DNA from: Roseobacter fucihabitans
GTDB lineage: Bacteria; Pseudomonadota; Alphaproteobacteria; Rhodobacterales; Rhodobacteraceae
Assembly (NCBI RefSeq): GCF_014337925.2
Contig: NZ_CP143423.1
Coordinates: 1,022,501-1,086,500, forward strand
Length of the DNA: 64,000 bases
Direction: 5' to 3'
Positions 37,955 through 46,628 of the stretch are shown in pieces. The notes under the pieces are model-generated. The model searched no databases. It was not told where the DNA came from and saw nothing but the letters and a program-made list of their open reading frames with translations. The position numbers and the translations under genes were made by a program. Each line of letters opens with the position of its first letter. Position 1 is the first letter of the stretch.

Positions 37955-37982
37955 TTGGAAAATAGGACTTTTATCCTATAAT
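37955..37982 (+). promoter_or_regulatory. Promoter of recombinase module 2
   Basis: A -35 element TTGGAA (37,955-37,960) and a perfect -10 TATAAT (37,977-37,982) are separated by 16 bases. An inverted repeat ATAGGA/TCCTAT fills the spacer. The LexA box follows immediately, in the position to block transcription start. Confidence 0.72.
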
Positions 37983-37997
37983 GTTCACTTTATGTTC
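37983..37997 (+). promoter_or_regulatory. LexA (SOS) box upstream of recombinase module 2
   Basis: GTTC-ACTTTAT-GTTC is an exact alphaproteobacterial LexA operator. It abuts the TATAAT box and lies 69 bases before the small partner gene, matching the arrangement of module 1 at 21,069. Confidence 0.8.
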
Positions 37998-38066
37998 TTG
38001 CGCGTGGTGCGTGAAGAAAGGAGGGATCAACAAAGCAAGCCTGCAAAAGGCAGAAAGGAAACGGTC

Positions 38067-38363
38067 ATGACCGATTTACCCCCCAACTTTAATCCTGAGA
38101 CGGCACCGCCGACACTCTCCATTGATTGGGACGCCTATCTGCCGTTCTTTGAAGACGAGGATATATCAGAGGACGAAAAGCATCAGCTAATCGAGGCCCT
38201 CTGGTCTATTGCCGTCAGCTTTGTTGATCTTGGCTTTGGTGTTCACCCTGTTCAACAGGTCTGTGGACAAGCAGACGATCCTCTCAGCGAAACGCCTCCT
38301 GATCTGCTATCCTTATGGATGAGCGAACAGGCAGAACAGGAGGACATATGGCGGGATCAGTAA
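38067..38363 (+). CDS. Small conserved partner protein of a serine recombinase (module 2)
   Basis: This acidic 98-residue protein shares the core of the module 1 partner: LSIDWDAYLPFFEDEDI, SEDEKHQLIEALWSIAVSF, VDLGF. The conserved positions are a Trp, LP-aromatic-FE, an E-x-EK pair, IE-x-LW-x-IA and FVDLG. ATG 38,067 has an AGGAA site. The recombinase ATG lies 16 bases inside its 3' end. Conservation of both sequence and position in two otherwise divergent modules implies a shared job with the recombinase. Confidence 0.68.
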   Translation: MTDLPPNFNPETAPPTLSIDWDAYLPFFEDEDISEDEKHQLIEALWSIAVSFVDLGFGVHPVQQVCGQADDPLSETPPDLLSLWMSEQAEQEDIWRDQ

Positions 38364-39904
38364 ACCAACAACGGGCGGTGATTTACTGCCGTGTCTCTGG
38401 TGCAAAGCAGGTCCGTGAAGGTGATGGGCTTGCGAGCCAAGAAACCCGATGCCGTGAATACGCTAAGTATAAAAGCTATGATGTTGTGGACGTGTTCACC
38501 GATGATGTGAGTGGTAAGGCCACGACGCGGGTTGGGATGCAAAGCATGCTTGGCTATCTGCATATGAATGCCAGCAAGGGCAGTGAAATTGTCGTCATCA
38601 TTGATGACATCAGCCGTCTAGCAAGAGGGCTGAACGCCCACCTAGAACTGCGTCAGTCCTTGGCTGGCGCAGGCGGCAAGCTGGAAAGCCCATCGATTGA
38701 GTTTGGTGAAGACAGTGACTCGGTACTGGTCGAAAACCTTCTGGCCTCGGTTGCCCAACACCAACGTGAAAAGAATGGTGAGCAAACCAGCAACCGCATG
38801 AAAGGCCGCATGATGAATGGCTATAGCGTCTTCTGTTCACCTGTTGGCTATCGCTATCAGCGGCGCAATGGCCATGGCAAACTGTTGGTGCGTGTTGAAC
38901 CCGTCGCTTCCATCATTCGAGACGTTATGGAAGGCTATGCTTCTGGGCGGTTTGCAAGCATGGCGGAAGTGACGCGCTACCTTGAACAACAGCCTGCCTT
39001 TCCAAAGATCGGCGGAACCATCCGCCAGCAGGTGGTGACGGATATGTTCAACCGCGTTCTCTATGCAGGATATATTGAACATGAACCGTGGGGCATCACG
39101 CGTCGTAAGGGCCACCATGAGCCTATTGTCTCGCTTGAGGTCTATGAGCGCATCCAAACCCGTAAGGCAGATCGTAAGCTTGCCCCAGCCCGTGCGGATA
39201 TCAATCAGGACTTCCCTTTGCGCGGAGCGGTGAATTGCGCCTGCTGTGATGCTCCCATGACATCCTGCTGGTCCAAAAGCGGTACAGGTAAGCGTTACCC
39301 CTATTATTGGTGCCAGACCAAGACCTGCGACATGTATCGCAAGAGCATCCGTGCAGAAAAAATCGACGCGGCGTTTGCAGAGGTCATGCAATCGCTGGAA
39401 CCCTCTCAAGGCATGATCGCCGTTTTTAAGACCATGTTGAAAAATGCGTGGAACCAAAGGTTGGCACATGCTGACGCCCAAAAAGGCGATCTCGAACGTG
39501 ACATCGCGCAAATCGACAAACAACTGGACGGGTTGCTGGTCAGGATTGTCGAAACAGACAAACCAAGCGTGATCGCGGCCTATGAAAAGAAGATCGAAAA
39601 ACTGGAGACAGATAAGATGTTATTGGCAGATAAAATGGATCAAAACGGTCAACCTAAGCATACCCTCGATGAGATTTTCGAACTTTCTATGCAGTTCCTC
39701 GCAAACCCTTGGAATATATGGAAGAACGGCAACCTCACACTCAAGAAAACAGTGTTGAGAATGGCATTCAAGGCACCATTGGCATACGATAAGAATAAAG
39801 GATTTCGAACTCCGCAAACCTCTGTAATATTTAGGTTTTTGGATGATCTTACTGAAAAATGTAAAATGGTGCCCCCACACGGACTCGAACCGCGGACCTA
39901 TTGA
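38348..39904 (+). CDS. Large serine recombinase (module 2), at tRNA-Thr
   Basis: This 518-residue recombinase has the same architecture as that of module 1: YCRVSGAKQ with nucleophile Ser17, FIDDISRLARGL-like helix region IIDDISRLARGLNAHLE, a recombinase domain, the zinc ribbon VNCACCDAPMTSC and YYWCQTKTCDMYRK, and a C-terminal coiled coil. AGGAGG precedes ATG 38,348. The final codons (MVPPHGLEPRTY) are the antisense reading of the tRNA-Thr gene, so the true element boundary lies at or near the tRNA 3' end. It is the probable integrase of the island's right end. Confidence 0.9.
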   Translation: MAGSVNQQRAVIYCRVSGAKQVREGDGLASQETRCREYAKYKSYDVVDVFTDDVSGKATTRVGMQSMLGYLHMNASKGSEIVVIIDDISRLARGLNAHLELRQSLAGAGGKLESPSIEFGEDSDSVLVENLLASVAQHQREKNGEQTSNRMKGRMMNGYSVFCSPVGYRYQRRNGHGKLLVRVEPVASIIRDVMEGYASGRFASMAEVTRYLEQQPAFPKIGGTIRQQVVTDMFNRVLYAGYIEHEPWGITRRKGHHEPIVSLEVYERIQTRKADRKLAPARADINQDFPLRGAVNCACCDAPMTSCWSKSGTGKRYPYYWCQTKTCDMYRKSIRAEKIDAAFAEVMQSLEPSQGMIAVFKTMLKNAWNQRLAHADAQKGDLERDIAQIDKQLDGLLVRIVETDKPSVIAAYEKKIEKLETDKMLLADKMDQNGQPKHTLDEIFELSMQFLANPWNIWKNGNLTLKKTVLRMAFKAPLAYDKNKGFRTPQTSVIFRFLDDLTEKCKMVPPHGLEPRTY

Positions 39905-39942
39905 TTACAAATCAATTGCTCTACCAGCTGAGCTATAGGGGC
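39867..39942 (-). tRNA. tRNA-Thr (anticodon UGU)
   Basis: The 76-base cloverleaf on the minus strand is complete. The acceptor stem GCCCCTA pairs with TGGGGGC, the D arm is GCTCAGCTGGTAGAGC, the anticodon loop TTTGTAA gives UGU, and the T loop is TTCGAGT. CCA is encoded. The 3' end overlaps the recombinase stop codon region on the other strand, marking this gene as the integration target. Confidence 0.95.
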
Positions 39943-40159
39943 TTTGCCGGTCATCTATTCAGTTTGGCCACATCGCGCAAGAGGAGAAATTGCGAAACTG
40001 TATCAAATTTTGCGTCCTTGCGAGATGGGTTCCTCGAATTGGAATTTGGGCACGCCCGAGCTGACACTGGCAATGCCTAGGCTGGTGAGGAGCTGGAGAA
40101 ACCGGCGCAATAATGTAAGTTGAAACTCTTTGGAGATCATTGGTGTTCATTAAGCTTGC

Positions 40160-41254
40160 CTAAAGGTCCACAGCGCGCCTGGTGCTGGCAGAAAGTTGCG
40201 CGGCCATGCCCATCTCCACGGCCCAAAGACCATCTTCAAACGAAACTTCGGGGCGCGCGCCTGGCGTTTGGACCAGTTCAAGAAAACCCCTGTGTTGATA
40301 GAATGTCGCGCCGTTATGATCACCTGCGGCGAGCAAGGTCTGATCGACAGGGATTTCAAGGATCGTTGGCCGTTTGGGCGTGCGCGGGCTGATTTCCACA
40401 ACAGGTATCGGAGGGGGGCCCAGATCACCGGGCCAGAACCGCGTGGGGCCGGGCACGAAAGCTTCGATCTTGCCCGCGACACCAACAGCGGAAAGGGTCT
40501 CCTGAAACCGCGCACCTTCTGCGAACATGCAAAGTTCAAGCATCGCGCGCTGCCCCCCTTCGAAATCGACGATAACATAGCCGTTGTCGATAATGTCCGG
40601 CACCGCACCTCCATAGCATTCATCAAGGTGGTTCACCGATTGCGCAGCACTGGCCATAATGCGGATCGGTTTGCTACCCATCACCAGGCGCATCAGATCA
40701 AAGAAGTGGCAGCATTTTTCGACAAAAGTCCCCCCCGTCTGATCGTTGAAGCGGTTCCAGTTGTCCACCTTTTGCAGAAAGGGGAAGCGGTGCTCCCGAA
40801 TGCTCAACATCCGCACCCCGCCGGTGATGTCCGGCGCGCGTTTGAGCAGTTCTGCAATGGGCGGCATATAGCGATATTCCATCGCCACCCAGATCGGTGC
40901 GGGGTAGGTGGCGGCGACGTTTTTCAGACGGGGAATGTCTGCCGGATCTGTCAGGAGCGGCTTTTCCACGAGCAGTGGCAGGGGACGTTTGGCGGCGATT
41001 TCGAGCATTTGTTCGGCGTGGCGAAAATTCGGGCTGGTGATTACCAGGCAATCCAATGCGTCCTGTGCCAGCAGATCCTCCAGGGTGTTCACGAAACGGG
41101 CCTGCGGGGCAAGGCGACGGGCAATCTCGCGCATGGCGGCGTCGGGTTCGAAGATCACCGTGACCGCCGTTTTCGGCAGCAGCGCGATGTTTTTCAGATG
41201 CTCCTGGCCCATCATACCGCAGCCGATCAGGCCGTATCTTGTCGTTTTATTCAT
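40160..41254 (-). CDS. Gfo/Idh/MocA family oxidoreductase
   Basis: This 364-residue NAD(P)-dependent enzyme has the Rossmann motif YGLIGCGMMGQEHL, the family lysine in LLVEKPLLTDP, and a C-terminal beta-sheet domain with GGTFVEKCCHFFDLMRL. Members reduce or oxidize sugars and inositols, and some are NAD-dependent glycosidases. It lies just downstream of a GntR regulator on the same strand, divergent from the monooxygenase operon, so it probably belongs to the same pathway, perhaps releasing a sugar from its glycoside. Confidence 0.85.
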   Translation of the reverse strand: MNKTTRYGLIGCGMMGQEHLKNIALLPKTAVTVIFEPDAAMREIARRLAPQARFVNTLEDLLAQDALDCLVITSPNFRHAEQMLEIAAKRPLPLLVEKPLLTDPADIPRLKNVAATYPAPIWVAMEYRYMPPIAELLKRAPDITGGVRMLSIREHRFPFLQKVDNWNRFNDQTGGTFVEKCCHFFDLMRLVMGSKPIRIMASAAQSVNHLDECYGGAVPDIIDNGYVIVDFEGGQRAMLELCMFAEGARFQETLSAVGVAGKIEAFVPGPTRFWPGDLGPPPIPVVEISPRTPKRPTILEIPVDQTLLAAGDHNGATFYQHRGFLELVQTPGARPEVSFEDGLWAVEMGMAAQLSASTRRAVDL

Positions 41255-41265
41255 ACTCTCGATCC

Positions 41266-41973
41266 CTATTTCAACCGCTGTACATAGACGGATTTTGTCG
41301 TGTCAAACCACGTGCGTGAAAACTCTATGGCCGTGGGTTGATCCGCCCAGCTGAACCGTTCGATATAGCCGCAGGCCGTTCGGGGGTGTCCGAAATCAAG
41401 CGGTGTCCATGCGGGCAGGGCGCTGATGCTGACGCGATCTTCGGCGCGCGTGATCCAGAAATGCAATTGCTTGAGATAGGTCTGGTAGAGGGAATCGGAC
41501 AGATCCGCGGTATCCAAAACGCCGACGGCGGCGTCGAGCCAGATTTCTTCCACGGCGATTGCTACATCATTGAGATAGCGGCGTCGCCGGATACGGGTGG
41601 CGCTTGAACTGTGGCCAAACGCCGGTAAACCCCTTGGTTTTTGCATGACATGCAGGCCTAACACTTCAGCGCTCGGCAACCCACCACCCGAGAGCAGTTC
41701 CAGTCGAAACATTGGATAGGCCCCCGCGGCGGCGGCCGATTTGCGAATGTAGTTGCCCGACCCCTGCACGCGCCGCAGCAAGCCTTTATTTTCCAGCGCT
41801 GCAAGGGCTTTGCGCAGCGTCCCGATGGAGGTGCCCAATGTCGCGGCCATCTCGCGCTCGGGCGGCAGGCGTTCCCCATCCAGCAAACGCCCCGCATCGA
41901 TGTCGCGCGCCAGCAACTCGCTCAATTGCACGTATTTCGGAAGCGCATTGGCATTTTGTGATGATCTGACCAT
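41266..41973 (-). CDS. GntR family transcriptional regulator (HutC/UTRA type)
   Basis: This 235-residue regulator has an N-terminal winged helix (LPPEREMAATLGTSIGTLRK, residues 35-54, then LLRRVQGSGNYI) and a C-terminal UTRA-like ligand domain. It lies between the divergent oxidoreductase and monooxygenase operons and most likely represses both until a sugar-like inducer binds. The 101-base intergenic space to the monooxygenase gene must hold its operator; I could not fix the site. Confidence 0.88.
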   Translation of the reverse strand: MVRSSQNANALPKYVQLSELLARDIDAGRLLDGERLPPEREMAATLGTSIGTLRKALAALENKGLLRRVQGSGNYIRKSAAAAGAYPMFRLELLSGGGLPSAEVLGLHVMQKPRGLPAFGHSSSATRIRRRRYLNDVAIAVEEIWLDAAVGVLDTADLSDSLYQTYLKQLHFWITRAEDRVSISALPAWTPLDFGHPRTACGYIERFSWADQPTAIEFSRTWFDTTKSVYVQRLK

Positions 41974-42074
41974 GGGGCGTGGGACCGGGTTTGCGGAATT
42001 GATACACTATTGATCTACCACCTTGTGGATGCTATTCAAGAGGAAATGGGTGCAGACCGCACAAAGGGAAACAG

Positions 42075-43229
42075 ATGACGATTGTACCGGTGACCTCAGC
42101 GGATTTGGATGCGGCCGAGGTGTCATGGTTTTCCGCACTTTGTTCTGATGACTATCGGTTTCTGGGTGTGCCGGAGGGTGATTTGCGCTCCTCCTGGAAA
42201 CACTGCTCGGATATCGTGAAGACCGCCGAGGCGCAGGGGTTTCGCAACATTCTGTGCCCCTCCTCCTATCAGGTCGGGCAGGACACTTTGAGTTTTGTTG
42301 CGGGCTGCGCGCCGATCACGGATAAGATCAACCTGCTCGCCGCCGTGCGTTGCGGCGAGATGCAACCGATCATGCTGGCGCGCACCATCGCGACGCTGGA
42401 TCACATGCTCGAGGGGCGTCTGACGGTCAATATCATCAGTTCGGACTTCCCTGGCGAAAAAGCGGAGAGCAATTTTCGCTATCAGCGCTCGCGCGAAGTG
42501 GTGGAGATCCTCAAACAAGCCTGGACGCGCGATGAGATCGACCATCAGGGCGAGGTCTATCAATTTGACAAGGTCACGGCGGACCCGGCGCGCCCTTATC
42601 AGACGGGTGGGCCGCTGTTGTATTTCGGGGGCTATTCCCCGGCGGCGCTGGATTTATGCGCCGAGCATTGCGATGTTTACCTGATGTGGCCCGAGCCCAA
42701 GGACCAGATCGCAGGCCGGATGCAGGCTGTGCATCAACGCGCCGCCGAAAAAGGCCGCACGTTGGATTACGGTCTGCGCGTGCATATGATTGTGCGCGAT
42801 AGCGAGGCCGAGGCCAAGGAATATGCGGAATATATCGTCTCCAAGCTGGACGATGAACATGGCCGCAAAATCCGCGAGCGGGCGCTGGATGCGACCTCTC
42901 TGGGTGTGTCGCATCAGGCGAAAAACCGCGATATTGCCGATGAATTCGGCTATGTCGAACCGCACCTGTGGACTGGGGTGGGGCGTGCGCGTTCGGGCTG
43001 TGGGGCGGCGCTTGTCGGCTCTGCGGATCAGGTCCTGTCTGAGATCGAAGCATACCAGAAAATGGGTATCCGCGCGTTTATCTTCTCGGGCTATCCGCAT
43101 ATCGAGGAGGCCGAACATTTTGGCCGCCTGGTGATGCCGCATCTGAAAACCTGCTCCCTGCCGCAGGCCTATGGGCGGGTGCCAGGCGCGCCGCCCCAAA
43201 CCCCTCTTGCCGCCGGAGACCGCCGCTGA
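42075..43229 (+). CDS. LLM-class flavin-dependent monooxygenase (SsuD/SmoC-like)
   Basis: This 384-residue TIM-barrel enzyme of the bacterial luciferase superfamily resembles alkanesulfonate monooxygenases: LAAVRCGEMQPIMLARTIAT, RLTVNIISSDFPGEK, QTGGPLLYFGGYSPAALDLC and GVGRARSGCGAALVGS. Such enzymes use reduced FMN and oxygen to split a carbon-sulfur bond. A flavin reductase and an aldo/keto reductase are encoded in the same operon, and the aldo/keto reductase start overlaps its stop. This set matches the sulfoquinovose monooxygenase route, but other sulfonates remain possible. Confidence 0.82.
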   Translation: MTIVPVTSADLDAAEVSWFSALCSDDYRFLGVPEGDLRSSWKHCSDIVKTAEAQGFRNILCPSSYQVGQDTLSFVAGCAPITDKINLLAAVRCGEMQPIMLARTIATLDHMLEGRLTVNIISSDFPGEKAESNFRYQRSREVVEILKQAWTRDEIDHQGEVYQFDKVTADPARPYQTGGPLLYFGGYSPAALDLCAEHCDVYLMWPEPKDQIAGRMQAVHQRAAEKGRTLDYGLRVHMIVRDSEAEAKEYAEYIVSKLDDEHGRKIRERALDATSLGVSHQAKNRDIADEFGYVEPHLWTGVGRARSGCGAALVGSADQVLSEIEAYQKMGIRAFIFSGYPHIEEAEHFGRLVMPHLKTCSLPQAYGRVPGAPPQTPLAAGDRR

Positions 43230-44119
43230 TGGACCGCATTGCCCTTTCCGATACATTGACCGTCAGCCGCGTCATTTATGGCATGTGGCGGCTGGCTGAT
43301 GATGGAAATACCGCGCCGGCTCACGTGCGCGCCAAGATTGACGCCTGCCTTGCGCAGGGCATTACCACGATGGATCAGGCCGATATCTACGGGGGCTATG
43401 CCGCCGAAGAAGTGCTGGGCACCTGCCTCAAGCAAAGCCCCGGTCTGCGCGATGAGCTGGAGATCGTGACCAAATGCGACATCGTGGCCCCGATGGGGAA
43501 ATACAGCGATCGACGGGTGAAATATTACGATACCTCTGCGGCGCATATTGAGGCCTCGGTGGGGGCCTCGCTGAGCCATATGGGGATTGAGCAGATTGAT
43601 CTGTTGCTTATCCACCGCCCCGATCCGATGATGGATGCCGCCGAGACCGGGGGCGCGTTGGACGGGCTGATCCAAAGCGGTAAGATCCGCGCCGCGGGTG
43701 TGTCGAATTTCCGTCCCTGGGATTGGGATTTGTTGCAATCGGCGATGAGCAACCGGCTGGTGACCAACCAGATCGAACTGTCGCTGGCCGCGCGCGACAG
43801 CTTTACCAATGGCGATCTGGCCCATCTACAACAACATCGGATCAATCCAATGGCCTGGTCGCCGCTGGGAGGGGGTAGTTTGATGACAGAAAACAGCGCC
43901 GTCACGGCCAAGATGGATGACATCGCGGCGGCGCAGGGCGTGGACCGCGCGGCCATCGCCGTGGCCTGGCTGCTCGCCCATCCTGCTGGCATTTTACCGG
44001 TGATGGGCACGAATAATCTGTCGCGCATCGCCCGTTGCAGCGATGCGTTGAAAGTCGAGATCGACAGGCAGACCTGGTTCGAACTCTATGAGGCTGCAAA
44101 CGGGCATGAGGTCGCATGA
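43229..44119 (+). CDS. Aldo/keto reductase (YdhF-like)
   Basis: This 296-residue NADPH-dependent reductase has ITTMDQADIYGGYAAEEVLG with the catalytic Asp and Tyr, Lys in IVTKCDIVAP, His in DLLLIHRPDPMM, and the cofactor site NQIELSLAARDSF. It starts on the last base of the monooxygenase stop codon. In sulfo-SMO clusters an aldo/keto reductase converts 6-oxoglucose, the monooxygenase product, to glucose; the same role is plausible here. Confidence 0.85.
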   Translation: MDRIALSDTLTVSRVIYGMWRLADDGNTAPAHVRAKIDACLAQGITTMDQADIYGGYAAEEVLGTCLKQSPGLRDELEIVTKCDIVAPMGKYSDRRVKYYDTSAAHIEASVGASLSHMGIEQIDLLLIHRPDPMMDAAETGGALDGLIQSGKIRAAGVSNFRPWDWDLLQSAMSNRLVTNQIELSLAARDSFTNGDLAHLQQHRINPMAWSPLGGGSLMTENSAVTAKMDDIAAAQGVDRAAIAVAWLLAHPAGILPVMGTNNLSRIARCSDALKVEIDRQTWFELYEAANGHEVA

Positions 44120-44643
44120 TGGCAGATGGAACACGGCAGATCGGCCAGATGCACAGCTTTGCACCCGGCCCACAGACGCAACGCCCGTTTCGCGACGCGC
44201 TGGGGCAATTCGCCACCGGCGTCACCATCGTGACCGCGCAAACCGCGCAGGGGCCCATCGGGATGACCGCCAACTCCTTTTCCAGCATTTCGCTGGAGCC
44301 GCCGTTGGTGATGTGGAGCCCGGCGAAAGCCTCCAGCCGCTATGCGCATTTTATCCAGGCACAGCATTTCGCCATCCATGTCATGGCATATGAGCATGAA
44401 GACACCGTGTTGAAATTTGCGAAATCCGGGCAGGCCTTTGAGGGTCTGGACGTCGAGATAAATGCACAGGGTGTCCCAATTTTGAACGACTGTCTGGCGC
44501 GGTTTGAATGCGCTACCCACCGGGTCCATGATGCGGGCGATCATTCGATCGTTCTGGGCCGGGTCTTGTCGGCGGCTTCCCGGGAGGGGGAGGCGCTGAT
44601 TTTTTGCCAGGGCCGATTCAGGCAGTTTGACAAACAGGCCTAA
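44116..44643 (+). CDS. NAD(P)H:flavin oxidoreductase (HpaC/SmoA-like)
   Basis: This 175-residue protein of the flavin reductase-like domain family contains FRDALGQFATGVTIVTAQT, IGMTANSFSSISLEPPLVM and HFAIHVMAYEHED. It makes reduced FMN for a two-component monooxygenase, presumably the LLM enzyme two genes upstream. Its start overlaps the aldo/keto reductase stop (ATGA). ATG 44,119 is an alternative start giving one residue less. Confidence 0.88.
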   Translation: MMADGTRQIGQMHSFAPGPQTQRPFRDALGQFATGVTIVTAQTAQGPIGMTANSFSSISLEPPLVMWSPAKASSRYAHFIQAQHFAIHVMAYEHEDTVLKFAKSGQAFEGLDVEINAQGVPILNDCLARFECATHRVHDAGDHSIVLGRVLSAASREGEALIFCQGRFRQFDKQA

Positions 44644-44723
44644 AAGGCCAACCAATGAAGGGTACGGGGAAAACCCGTGCGCAGTGATCCGGAATAACCG
44701 GACACAAGGGAGGAGGCTCCGAT

Positions 44724-45314
44724 ATGGGAGCATTGCTGGCGGTGATGACACCGCTCCGGCTGGCCAATGAGGTGCTGCTGACGCTTGGGCGTGCCATTGG
44801 CGTATTTGCAGTGGCCGCGATGGTCGTGGCGATCCTGGTGCAGGTCTTCTTTCGATATGCGCTGAACAATGCGTTGCCCTGGCCGGATGAGGCCGCGCGC
44901 TTTTGCATGATGTGGATGACCGGGCTGATGGCCCCGACGGCGTTTCGCCGCGGTGGGTTCGTGGCCATCGACACGCTGGTGCGCTTGCTGCCTGCGCGCT
45001 TGGGCGCAGTGATCACGCTGCTTTTGCTCTTTCTAAGCCTCGGCGTCTTGATCGTCGCGGTACAGATCGGATGGTCCGAAGTCACCGGATTTGCCGGGCG
45101 CTTTGCCACGGCGTCGCTCTTTGTCCCGATGGATTTCGGCTTTGAAACCTGGCTTCGGGTGCCGCGCAGCTGGATGATGGCCTCGCTTTTGGTTGGCATC
45201 GTGCTGCTGATTTCGGTGAATGTCGAATTGATCCTGCGCGCGATAGTGACGATGATGGGCGGTGAAGACCGCCTTCCCGCGATTGCGCTGTCTGAACAAG
45301 TGGGAGCCGAATGA
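44724..45314 (+). CDS. TRAP transporter small permease (DctQ type)
   Basis: This 196-residue membrane protein has four hydrophobic segments and the family features QVFFRYALNNALPWPDEAAR and GLMAPTAFRRGGFVAID. It forms the small subunit of a TRAP importer with the next gene, whose ATG overlaps its stop. A GGGAGG site precedes it. TRAP systems carry acidic solutes such as carboxylates, sugar acids and sulfonates. Confidence 0.9.
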   Translation: MGALLAVMTPLRLANEVLLTLGRAIGVFAVAAMVVAILVQVFFRYALNNALPWPDEAARFCMMWMTGLMAPTAFRRGGFVAIDTLVRLLPARLGAVITLLLLFLSLGVLIVAVQIGWSEVTGFAGRFATASLFVPMDFGFETWLRVPRSWMMASLLVGIVLLISVNVELILRAIVTMMGGEDRLPAIALSEQVGAE

Positions 45315-46603
45315 TGCTGGTCTGGTTCCTCCCGCTCTTCCTGATCTTCCTGTTGATCGGTCTGCCGGTGTTTTTTGGCCTTCTGGCCGCCCCTGGTATT
45401 TTGCTCTGGCTGAATGGTCAGGAAAAAGACATCACGCTGCTTTACCGTAACGTTTACAATGGGATGGATAGCTTTCCCTTGATGGCGATCCCCTTCTTCA
45501 TGCTCGCGGGCGAGTTGATGAACAAGGGCGGCATCACCATGCGGCTGGTGGAATTTGCCCAGGCCATGATGGGGCATTTTCGCGGCGGGCTGGCGCATGT
45601 GAACATCCTCTCCTCCATGCTCTTTGCGGGGCTATCGGGCTCTGCTGTGGCAGATACATCCGCACTTGGCTCCATGCTGATCCCGGCGATGGAAAAACAG
45701 GGCTACACGCGTAAATTTGCCGCCGCCATCACCGCTGCAAGCTCGGTGATCGGTCCGATTATCCCGCCTTCGGGGATCATGATTATCTATGCCTATGTGA
45801 TGGGCGAAAGCGTTGCGGCATTGTTTTTGGCGGGTATTGTGCCGGGCATCATGGTCGGCCTCGGCCTGATGCTGATGGTCAAATTACAGGCGGATAAATA
45901 CGACTTCCCCGTGGCCACGCAGAAACATACCTGGGGCGAGCGCGGGCAGGCGAGCCTCAAGGCGTTCTTTCCACTGCTGACGCCCGTGATCATTCTGGGC
46001 GGTATCCTGGTGGGTGTCTTCACCCCGACGGAAGCCGCCGCCGTTGCCGTGGCCTATGCGCTGGTCATCGGCCTATTCGTGATGCGCACATTGAAATTCC
46101 GCGATTTGCCGGAGGTTCTGAACCGCGCCGGCATCACATCTGCCGTGGTGCTCTTGCTGGTCGGTGCCGCCATGGCTTTCAAGACCGTGGTCAGCCTCAG
46201 CCATGCGCCCGAAGCCATGGCCGAATTCGTGCTCAGCCTGACAAGCAATCCGCTGATCCTGCTGTTCCTGATCAACCTGTTGCTGTTCGTGGTCGGCATG
46301 TTTCTGGACGCGGGGCCGGCGATCATCATTCTGGGGCCGATCCTGGGGCCGATCTTTGTCAGCCTTGGCGTCGATCCAATCCATTTCGCGATCATCATGA
46401 GCGTTAATCTGACCGTGGGGCTTGCGACACCGCCGATGGGGTTGGTGCTTTTTGTCGCCTCCTCGGTCTCAGGCGAACGCGTCGAGGCCATTTCCAAGGC
46501 GATCCTGCCGTTTCTGGCGGTGGAGATCGCGGTCATATTCCTGATCACATATATCCCCGCCATATCCATGACCATTCCGCGACTGACGGGCTTTGCAAAT
46601 TAA
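45311..46603 (+). CDS. TRAP transporter large permease (DctM type)
   Basis: This 430-residue transporter subunit has about twelve hydrophobic segments. Family motifs include FPLMAIPFFMLAGELMNKGG, SSMLFAGLSGSAVADTSALG, IGPIIPPSGIMIIYAY and GLATPPMGLVLF. It performs sodium-driven uptake with the DctQ-like and DctP-like partners. It overlaps the upstream gene by four bases; the binding protein follows after 25 bases. Confidence 0.93.
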   Translation: MMLVWFLPLFLIFLLIGLPVFFGLLAAPGILLWLNGQEKDITLLYRNVYNGMDSFPLMAIPFFMLAGELMNKGGITMRLVEFAQAMMGHFRGGLAHVNILSSMLFAGLSGSAVADTSALGSMLIPAMEKQGYTRKFAAAITAASSVIGPIIPPSGIMIIYAYVMGESVAALFLAGIVPGIMVGLGLMLMVKLQADKYDFPVATQKHTWGERGQASLKAFFPLLTPVIILGGILVGVFTPTEAAAVAVAYALVIGLFVMRTLKFRDLPEVLNRAGITSAVVLLLVGAAMAFKTVVSLSHAPEAMAEFVLSLTSNPLILLFLINLLLFVVGMFLDAGPAIIILGPILGPIFVSLGVDPIHFAIIMSVNLTVGLATPPMGLVLFVASSVSGERVEAISKAILPFLAVEIAVIFLITYIPAISMTIPRLTGFAN

Positions 46604-46628
46604 TGACAACTCAACGGGAGAGAGCTTA

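Noticed and set aside
39867-39904. C-terminal residues MVPPHGLEPRTY of the recombinase as a functional peptide
   Set aside because: They are the antisense translation of the tRNA-Thr gene, a common artefact at tRNA integration sites.
40196-41287. Long plus-strand frame opposite the Gfo/Idh gene
   Set aside because: It is the shadow of a clear Rossmann-fold oxidoreductase on the minus strand.
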